Below, in pieces: positions 18,958-25,622 of a stretch of 35,329 bases of DNA. Origin of the DNA: an uncultured candidate division Zixibacteria bacterium (GTDB taxonomy: Bacteria; Zixibacteria; MSB-5A5; GN15; PGXB01); NCBI GenBank assembly GCA_937867135.1, contig CALMKK010000370.1, forward strand, positions 1 through 35,329. The letters are read 5' to 3'. The notes under the pieces are model-generated. The model made no database searches and was not told the DNA's origin. It saw only the letters and a list, made by a program, of their open reading frames with translations. The position numbers and the translations under genes are program-made. Numbering within the stretch: the first letter of the stretch is position 1; every line of letters begins with the position of its first letter.

Positions 18958-20163
18958 TCAATTTTGTACCGTAAAAATGTTGGAGAGAAATTGATGAATA
19001 TCCGTAAAGAACTGCCCGCCGCCCATCTGAGAAACGGTGGCGGCCAGTACGCCCAGGATTATGACAATCATGGCCAGAAGCTTTCCCATATCCTGGCCTT
19101 TGAGTGAACCCAATTGCTTCGGTTCATTCGAAAGGTACGCCGAGGCGGCAAAAAGCTCTTCCCCGATCAGGGTATAGTCACAGGCGGCGACAAAAAACGG
19201 CAACTGAGCCGGTTGAGCGGTTCCGGCGATCTGAATAGCCCCGATGGAATTTCCGGTCTCGGCCAAAATCAATGATTCGGCAAAGAAGGCTCCCAGATAG
19301 AAGCAGGTGGCCGGTTTTTGCCGCACCATGATACCATCGACCGCCGCCACATACCCGAACTGCTCGTCCGTAATATAATTTACCATATCATCGCTATAAG
19401 CATCGGGCCGTCCCGCGCCCATATAGGCTTCCCGAATAGTCTCGCGGGCGGTGGTCATCACCAACGAACGGGATACCGGCATATTTATGCGAATATCATA
19501 ATCGGCCACGACCTTAGCCACCCGGCCCAGAAGCGTGATTCCGGCGATGGTTTGTACATCATCCATATCATTAATGCCGGGAACGAAAAGAATGGGGCGT
19601 CCCATTTCGGTGGCGCGACCAATGGCCTCATCAATCGCCTCCAGTCCGGCAATTTTGCGGATAAATAATTTTTTCCCTCGCGTGGCGTGTGAAATGAAAA
19701 AGATGACCGAGCCGCAAAGGAAAAGACCGATAATGAAAAGATTGAGAAGATTCCAGTTAATCAGTTCCATGCGCGGTACAACGGCCGCCGAAATTTCGGA
19801 AAAATAGAGATGGCCGTCCGAGCTAGTCGCCACCTGATAGCGATAGCTTTGACCCTTATAGACTGATTTATCGCGATATGATGAGGTCCCGGCGCTGACA
19901 AAACCGATTGAGATAAAACTGTCAAGAGGATCTTCGGCGCGATAGATTTCGTACCCGCTGATGCTGCCATTTCCTTTATCGTCGGGCGATAACTGCCATG
20001 ACAGTTCAACCGCCTCGCCGCGGTCATATTTAAAATCATAGGCGACAACTTTCGAGGGAGGCGCAATTGACTCCTGTCCGCATAAATAAGCAGGCAGGAG
20101 CAATATTATAAAAAAGGATAATCCGAAACGGCAAAATGGTCGATTGGCTCCGCGCATTGTCAC
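18958..20163 (-). CDS. Cassette copy B, subunit 1: signal peptide, FN3 domain, TM, DUF6754-like domain, TM
   Basis: GTG at 20163 (or ATG 20157); 'FCRFGLSFFIILLLPAYLCGQ' signal; FN3 'ELSWQLSPDDKGNGSISGYEIYRA'; 'AGLEAIDEAIGRATEMGRPILFVPGINDMDDVQTIAGITLLGRVA'. Confidence 0.85.
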   Translation of the reverse strand: MTMRGANRPFCRFGLSFFIILLLPAYLCGQESIAPPSKVVAYDFKYDRGEAVELSWQLSPDDKGNGSISGYEIYRAEDPLDSFISIGFVSAGTSSYRDKSVYKGQSYRYQVATSSDGHLYFSEISAAVVPRMELINWNLLNLFIIGLFLCGSVIFFISHATRGKKLFIRKIAGLEAIDEAIGRATEMGRPILFVPGINDMDDVQTIAGITLLGRVAKVVADYDIRINMPVSRSLVMTTARETIREAYMGAGRPDAYSDDMVNYITDEQFGYVAAVDGIMVRQKPATCFYLGAFFAESLILAETGNSIGAIQIAGTAQPAQLPFFVAACDYTLIGEELFAASAYLSNEPKQLGSLKGQDMGKLLAMIVIILGVLAATVSQMGGGQFFTDIHQFLSNIFTVQN

Positions 20164-20807
20164 CTGATCAGCCTCAGCCAGTCCCCGAAGATGAATTCCA
20201 TGCGGCCGATCAGAAGCGACATTCGGCTCATGACGGTATATCCAAAAGAGGCTCCGAAGGTAATCATAATGGTCCAGATGCCAATTCGGGCCGCCCCACC
20301 AAAAACGCCTTTATGTTCTTTGCTGAAAAAGAAATATACCAATCCCGTAAAGGTTCCGCCGGCGATGACCAGATTGCCGATAGTATCATATAAAGAGGCT
20401 TCAAATATCGGCTGGCCGAATTTAGTGCTGAAAAGAGGCGCCAGAGTGCTTTGGACCTGAAGCATGACGTTGGAGGAAAAATAATTTATGATATAAAGAC
20501 CGGCTGTCGCCCCGACCACAAAAGCCAGCGGCCAGCGGGAGATCCAACCGATCGGCGGAACCAGCCTCAGGAGCATCATAAATCCGAGAACGGCTCCGAC
20601 TAACAGCATGTAGTGGGGATCCGGGCTGGTTACCCCCCTCCAGAAAAGACCGAGTATATTATCATAAAATAGGGTGACAAACCAGTACCCCGCCGAGATT
20701 CCGACAAAAATCGATTCACAGACTTTATACCAGGGATTATCTCTATAAAGGAAGGAGATAATTCCCAAAGTGAGAAAGGCGGCAACCCAGATTCCAAACG
20801 TATCCAT
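20160..20807 (-). CDS. Cassette copy C, subunit 4: polytopic membrane protein of unknown function
   Basis: ATG at 20807 (MDTFGIWVAAFLTLGIISFLYRDNPWYKVCESIFVGISAGYW); 'FFFSKEHKGVFGGAARIGIWTIMITFGASFGYTVMSRMSLLIGR'. Confidence 0.85.
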   Translation of the reverse strand: MDTFGIWVAAFLTLGIISFLYRDNPWYKVCESIFVGISAGYWFVTLFYDNILGLFWRGVTSPDPHYMLLVGAVLGFMMLLRLVPPIGWISRWPLAFVVGATAGLYIINYFSSNVMLQVQSTLAPLFSTKFGQPIFEASLYDTIGNLVIAGGTFTGLVYFFFSKEHKGVFGGAARIGIWTIMITFGASFGYTVMSRMSLLIGRMEFIFGDWLRLIR

Positions 20808-20808
20808 G

Positions 20809-21810
20809 TTATTTCTGCTCCTTTCTCGCTTTATTCTTTTCACCAAGGAAAAAGGCGGCATTTCCGATCAGGATAAAAGCGATTACAATGACATGCGAGA
20901 ATGACTGGGGCAGCATGTAGAAGGTCGCGGTTCCTTCTTTGCCGGTGGCCCGTTCAAATTCGGCAGCGCCGCTCAAACCACCTAAAAGCCCCTTCAATTG
21001 ACCGGCGCGAAGGTACGGGTACATGCCGGTAGCCTGAACGCCGGTGTTTCCCGCGCCCAATTTTAAGCCGTAGCGATCGACGGCCACCTGAATCCATTCC
21101 ACCGTTCCCGGATAGCCGGCCGAAAGATTAAAGGAATAATCGATATTGGAAAAATTCCGGACATCGCGCAGAAGCGGAATCGAATCATATGGAATCCCTC
21201 TGGTATCGCGGGGAAACATCGTCCGAAAATCGGTTCCCATGCGTTGGATGACAAATTCATTTCCGGTTTGAAAGCCGAGATCCACGTAATCTATTCCCCG
21301 CTCCAGTTTTTTCTTCACAATCGAGGAGTCGGCCAGAGCAATCTGAAGGGCCAATTCCGCTTGTTGCGGGCCCTGAGGCCAAAGTCCCATAATAATTATC
21401 TTCAAATCGTGTTCCAGGCAAAGGCGGAAGTATGATTCCGCCATCGGCTGTAGTTCCGGAGCCGAGGCCGGGTCGTAGTCAAATGAAACCAGAACCTTTG
21501 AGCCGGGTTTCAATTGCGCCGTGGAATCATATACGGTTTGCACTTCCGGTGAAACGCGGATCGGCTGATGGATTTTCATGAAAAACGGCAGAACCACCGC
21601 AATGCCGACAAAGAGAAACACAATGCGTCGTCCCACGAAATGGCCGTTAATGGTACGAATAAATATAAATATAAGAGCCAGTAAAATCAGTCCGATAATC
21701 AGGTAAGAAACGGTCGTGGAAAAAACAATCGGTTTAGGCACCAGCAGGAAAATCATCGCCACAATGACAATCAAGGCGCCAAAGAGAAGGAGATCCTGTT
21801 TCATAATCAA
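20809..21810 (-). CDS. Cassette copy C, subunit 3: membrane-anchored protein with DYDP-motif domain
   Basis: 'SKVLVSFDYDPASAPELQPM', 'GIDYVDLGFQTG', 'PYDSIPLLRDVRN', 'YPYLRAGQLKGLLGGLSGAAEFE'. Confidence 0.85.
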   Translation of the reverse strand: MIMKQDLLLFGALIVIVAMIFLLVPKPIVFSTTVSYLIIGLILLALIFIFIRTINGHFVGRRIVFLFVGIAVVLPFFMKIHQPIRVSPEVQTVYDSTAQLKPGSKVLVSFDYDPASAPELQPMAESYFRLCLEHDLKIIIMGLWPQGPQQAELALQIALADSSIVKKKLERGIDYVDLGFQTGNEFVIQRMGTDFRTMFPRDTRGIPYDSIPLLRDVRNFSNIDYSFNLSAGYPGTVEWIQVAVDRYGLKLGAGNTGVQATGMYPYLRAGQLKGLLGGLSGAAEFERATGKEGTATFYMLPQSFSHVIVIAFILIGNAAFFLGEKNKARKEQK

Positions 21811-22460
21811 TCACCCCCCAGATAGGACCGTTCAATGCCGAGGATAATGCGCAGGGAGGTCGAGACAATGCCCAGAGCGATGCCAATCATGATGGCCCGC
21901 TGTCCAGCAGAGTTGATAAAACCCATTATCCAGATGGTAATCTTGGAAGGCATCAGGCTCTCGGGCAGATGAATAAAAGAACCGATGGCATCCCCCACCG
22001 GGACCCGTCCAATCATAACGAAGAAAGCGGCCAGAAGAAGCAAAGTGGCTTCCAGATTTCTGGCGCGGAAGGCGCGATAAGACGCCGACGCGACGAAAAA
22101 TGCCAGAAGCGCAAACATCGTCGCCGAAAGAGGGGAATAGACCCAAGTATACAGCCAATCAAAACCGGTTCCCGGATCGCGGAACTGAGAACCGCCGGCA
22201 AAACCGATTGTTGCGATTAATAGAAAAGAAGCGATAATGATTGCGGCGTAGCCCCAACCGGAGCGACGGCGATAAATCTTATCGGCGGAAATGCGCATCA
22301 AGTTCAACGCTCCGAGCCAGATGGCACAGGCTCCAATAATGGCGAACCAATCGGAAAACCACGAATTGAATTGATTGAACGGCGCATGGGGAATAAAATA
22401 TTGAATGACAAAAATTACTCCCACAACGGCCGTAATGATTAAAGGAACTTCTCGTCTCAT
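21807..22460 (-). CDS. Cassette copy C, subunit 2: polytopic membrane protein of unknown function
   Basis: ATG at 22460 preceded by GGGAGGAT; 'MRREVPLIITAVVGVIFVIQYFIP', 'FFVASASYRAFRARNLEATLLLLAAFFVMIGR', 'GIERSYLGGD'. Confidence 0.85.
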   Translation of the reverse strand: MRREVPLIITAVVGVIFVIQYFIPHAPFNQFNSWFSDWFAIIGACAIWLGALNLMRISADKIYRRRSGWGYAAIIIASFLLIATIGFAGGSQFRDPGTGFDWLYTWVYSPLSATMFALLAFFVASASYRAFRARNLEATLLLLAAFFVMIGRVPVGDAIGSFIHLPESLMPSKITIWIMGFINSAGQRAIMIGIALGIVSTSLRIILGIERSYLGGD

Positions 22461-22473
22461 ATTTTTATCCTCC

Positions 22474-23703
22474 CTACCCAATCACCTTGAAATAGTTCGA
22501 CAGCTGGAAAAGATTGAAAGATTCCAGCAGGATACCGACGATAATCGCCACCAGAATAATCGCCTTGCCAATATCCTGTCCTTTTAGAGAACCGAGCAAT
22601 TTCGGTTCACGGGATAAATAGGCCGAGGCGGCAAAAAGCTCTTCGCCGATGAGAGTATAATCGCAGGCGGCCACAAAAAAGGGCAACTGGGAAGGTTGAC
22701 CGGTTCCGGCAATCTGAATGGCGCCGATCGAATTTCCGGTTTCCGACAAAATCAACGACTCGGCGTAAAAATTACCCATAAAAAATATGGTGGCCGGCTT
22801 TTCACGCACGACCATACCATCAATACCGGCCGCATATCCGAATTGATCGTCAGTCAGGTAATGAACCTGCTCATCCCGGAAGGAATCGGGACGGCCGGCC
22901 TTGGTATAAGCCTCTTTGACAATTTCCTTGGCCGTGACCATAACCAGCGAACGACTGACCGGGACTTCAATCCAGGTTTCGTATTCGGCCGCCAATTGTG
23001 CCACCCGGCCCAAAATAGTGATGCCCGCAATAGTTTGGACATTATCCATATCGGAAGTGCCGGGGATAAAGAAAATCTTTTTGCCCATTTCCGTGGCTCG
23101 GCCGACCGCCTCATCGACGGCGTCAAGACCGGCAATTTTACGAATAAACAATTTCTTCCCTGATTTGGCCTGGTTGATATAAAAAATAATAAGACCGCAT
23201 AAGATTATCATGCCGATAAAGACATTGAGGCGACGCATGTCGAACCATTGCGGTTTTGATTCGACCGGCCCGAATATATCTGTTTCGCTGGAAACCTGCC
23301 AGAGCAGTTGCCCGGCTTGACGGGAAGAATTGACGGCCATTATCTTATAATAATACGGAATATTGTCGGCGGCATCATTATCGATATATTGTTGTGAGCC
23401 GGCCGGGACCTCAGCCACTTTCGCAAAACCGCTCTCTTTATTTTGAGAGCGTAAAATCTTATAGGCCGTAACCTTGCCGCCGGGGTGATCATCGATGGAT
23501 GAATCCCAAGTAATTATAACGGCATGGCCGGCATCATTGGGATTATCCATAACAACCAAATTCCTGGGCGCGACCGGCGTAACATCGGGCGGAGGGGTGT
23601 TAAATAGGCCGGCCGTTGAGGAATCAACGGGGGGTTGTGCGGCGGAAAGGGAAGCCCAAAGAAGCAGGGTGAGGCTGAACAGAATCGTGCGGTTTGTAAT
23701 CAC
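22474..23703 (-). CDS. Cassette copy C, subunit 1: signal peptide, FN3 domain, TM, DUF6754-like domain, TM
   Basis: FN3 'VIITWDSSIDDHPGGKVTAYKILRS'; core 'AGLDAVDEAVGRATEMGKKIFFIPGTSDMDNVQTIAGITILGRVA'. The ORF track starts at ATG 23748, but that codon lies in a hairpin without a Shine-Dalgarno; GTG 23703 gives 'MITNRTILFSLTLLLWASLSAAQ'. Confidence 0.8.
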   Translation of the reverse strand: MITNRTILFSLTLLLWASLSAAQPPVDSSTAGLFNTPPPDVTPVAPRNLVVMDNPNDAGHAVIITWDSSIDDHPGGKVTAYKILRSQNKESGFAKVAEVPAGSQQYIDNDAADNIPYYYKIMAVNSSRQAGQLLWQVSSETDIFGPVESKPQWFDMRRLNVFIGMIILCGLIIFYINQAKSGKKLFIRKIAGLDAVDEAVGRATEMGKKIFFIPGTSDMDNVQTIAGITILGRVAQLAAEYETWIEVPVSRSLVMVTAKEIVKEAYTKAGRPDSFRDEQVHYLTDDQFGYAAGIDGMVVREKPATIFFMGNFYAESLILSETGNSIGAIQIAGTGQPSQLPFFVAACDYTLIGEELFAASAYLSREPKLLGSLKGQDIGKAIILVAIIVGILLESFNLFQLSNYFKVIG

Positions 23704-23716
23704 GCTTCCCACTTTC

Positions 23717-23755
23717 AAAAAAAATCTCACAGACGAATTGAACGTCATCTGTGAG
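23717..23755 (-). promoter_or_regulatory. Hairpin followed by U8: intrinsic terminator or attenuator at the head of the cassette operon
   Basis: Minus strand CTCACAGA-TGACGTTCAATTCG-TCTGTGAG-A-TTTTTTTT; arms 23748-23755 and 23726-23733; T8 from A8 at 23717-23724. Confidence 0.65.
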
Positions 23756-23993
23756 GTTGGTTCAAAATATCCTGTTTTCGCGATATGTATATTTCATATT
23801 TTCATATATTGATGGCGATTAATAAAAAGCCTGCCGCCACCTCATATAAATCGGTTGTGAAATTTAACGAGATGTTCCTCAAGTGTCAAGTCCAAAATGC
23901 CGGACAGCATTCGACTGCCGATTGGCAAATAAATCAGGAGCCGCGGATTTACCGCTATTTAGATTTAACGCAGAAGGGAAATAGGCGGTTGAT

Positions 23994-24416
23994 TTAACGA
24001 GAATCGGCTTTGGATTGAACCATTTGAAAGCTTTTTTGACTGGATAAGAAACGCCAATAGGCCCGTTCGATAATCAGGGAGACTTCCGGGCCCTTGAAAG
24101 GTTTGGTGATATACTCATCGGCCCCGAGACTCAGCGCTTCTTTCACGGAACCGGCGTCGCCGTAACCGGTCATCATAATTACGCCGACATCGGGGAACGA
24201 TTTTTTCACGACCTGAAGTAATTCAAAACCGTCCATTTCCGGCATTCTTATATCGGAAACAACCAGATCGACATGACTGGATTTCAAATATTCCAGCGCC
24301 TCGCGTCCGCTTCCGACCGCTTTTATGCTGTATCCCTTGCGTTGGAGGAGCTGTTCGAGAACGCTCCGCACCAGAGGCTCATCGTCGACTATCAGAATTG
24401 TTACGCTGGTTTTCAT
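23994..24416 (-). CDS. Single-domain response regulator (CheY-like)
   Basis: 'ILIVDDEP', 'LVVSDIRMPEMDGFELL', 'VIMMTGYG', 'EYITKPF' receiver motifs. Confidence 0.9.
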   Translation of the reverse strand: MKTSVTILIVDDEPLVRSVLEQLLQRKGYSIKAVGSGREALEYLKSSHVDLVVSDIRMPEMDGFELLQVVKKSFPDVGVIMMTGYGDAGSVKEALSLGADEYITKPFKGPEVSLIIERAYWRFLSSQKSFQMVQSKADSR

Positions 24417-24844
24417 CTGGTTCCACCGGTGGTACTTTTTTGCAGTGCTAATGTCACCTCATCCACAAAATCTTCAAGCAGGACCGGCTTGTAAAGCAAT
24501 GAGGCGGCCCCTCTGATTCCGGCCTGATTAATCAGGCGCTCGGTGGCGTTACCGGTAATGATAATAACCGGCAGATGCGGCTTGATTTCCTTTATTTTGG
24601 CGACCGCTTCCACCCCGGCCATTTCCGGCATGATTAAATCCATCGTAACCAGATCGTAATTATTGGCTCTTACCTTATTAATGGCGTCCAAACCATTGGC
24701 GGCCAAATCCACTTCGACCGACGGCGTGATGGTACAGAATTCTTTGAAGACATCCTGAACCCTGGGTTCATCGTCGACTATCAAGATGCGAAAGGAGCGC
24801 CCCCGTTGTCGGGCCATTTCTTCTATTTTATTCAATTTTATCAT
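24413..24844 (-). CDS. Single-domain response regulator
   Basis: 'RILIVDDEPRVQDVFKEF', 'LVTMDLIMPEMAGVEAV', 'VIIITGNA', 'LLYKPV'; ATG at 24844 preferred. Confidence 0.88.
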   Translation of the reverse strand: MIKLNKIEEMARQRGRSFRILIVDDEPRVQDVFKEFCTITPSVEVDLAANGLDAINKVRANNYDLVTMDLIMPEMAGVEAVAKIKEIKPHLPVIIITGNATERLINQAGIRGAASLLYKPVLLEDFVDEVTLALQKSTTGGTR

Positions 24845-24885
24845 TATCAATCCTAACCCTTTTCCGCCGGGTCGCAAAACGGCGG

Positions 24886-25272
24886 CTATTTATAGTTATC
24901 GACCTTTCCCTTCCTTTTTTTAATATCGGCCACAGTTTTTAAAATACTGCGGCTGAGGCTCAAAATCTCGTTGAGCGAGGTTTCAATACGATCCAGCTTG
25001 TCGCTTTCCGAGGGGGGTGAATAGACCAATTTATCTTCATTCCGGAAGGAACGCATAATCGACGCCACTTCCCGGATTACCTCCACCGATCCGTTGATCA
25101 GCCGGGTAAATTCCGGCTCCAGGTGGGCCAATTCGGCCGCCTGGCTCTTATTGCGGGCGAGGCTGATGGCCAGATTAAGGGCCAGCATCTTTACCTGATT
25201 GGCCAAATCATCAACCTGAATCGACCAATCGTCGACGCTTATTTCCGGTTTTTTATCATCCGGTTGGGTCAT
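24886..25272 (-). CDS. Small cytosolic protein resembling the MCP signalling hairpin tip
   Basis: 'VDDLANQVKMLALNLAISLARNKSQAAELAHLEPEFTRLINGSVEVIREVASIM' parallels the MCP tip 'I..IA.QTNLLALNAAIEAAR...EVR.LA..S..A..EI'; no TM or HAMP. Confidence 0.65.
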   Translation of the reverse strand: MTQPDDKKPEISVDDWSIQVDDLANQVKMLALNLAISLARNKSQAAELAHLEPEFTRLINGSVEVIREVASIMRSFRNEDKLVYSPPSESDKLDRIETSLNEILSLSRSILKTVADIKKRKGKVDNYK

Positions 25273-25622
25273 ACTTTCACCAATTCTTTGATTTTTTCTT
25301 TCAGCGGAACAATATCGGAGGACTTCACAACGTAAGCATCGGCTACCCAGGTATGGAAATCGGATTTATAAGTCGAATAAGCGGAGTTGAGGATAACAGG
25401 AAGAGCCGGGTATTGTTCTTTTATCTTCTTAAGGACTTCCAGTCCGGTTGTTTCCTCCAATTCGATATCAAGCACCACCAAATCCAGGCCGATTTCCGCC
25501 GCAATCTTGAGGGCCTCATCGGCCGATGCCGCTGTAACCACCTCATATCCTTCGCGGCTCAGGTAGTCCTTGTATAATTTTCGGATATGGTCTTCATCAT
25601 CGACAATCAGCAATCTATGCAT
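25269..25622 (-). CDS. Single-domain response regulator
   Basis: 'HRLLIVDDEDHIRKLYKDYLSREGYEV', 'LVVLDIELEETTGLEVL', 'YVVKSSDI'. Confidence 0.88.
   Translation of the reverse strand: MHRLLIVDDEDHIRKLYKDYLSREGYEVVTAASADEALKIAAEIGLDLVVLDIELEETTGLEVLKKIKEQYPALPVILNSAYSTYKSDFHTWVADAYVVKSSDIVPLKEKIKELVKV

Noticed and set aside
12949-23748. Tandem repeats as a CRISPR-like or satellite repeat array
   Set aside because: The repetition is at the protein/gene level with substantial divergence; no short DNA repeats with spacers were seen.
12949-23748. Cassettes as an ABC transporter, secretion system or respiratory complex
   Set aside because: No Walker motifs, heme or Fe-S motifs, or recognised secretion components in the 12 proteins.
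23785-23997. 70-aa plus-strand ORF in the intergenic region
   Set aside because: No Shine-Dalgarno or domain noticed; lies in the likely regulatory region between the signalling and cassette operons.
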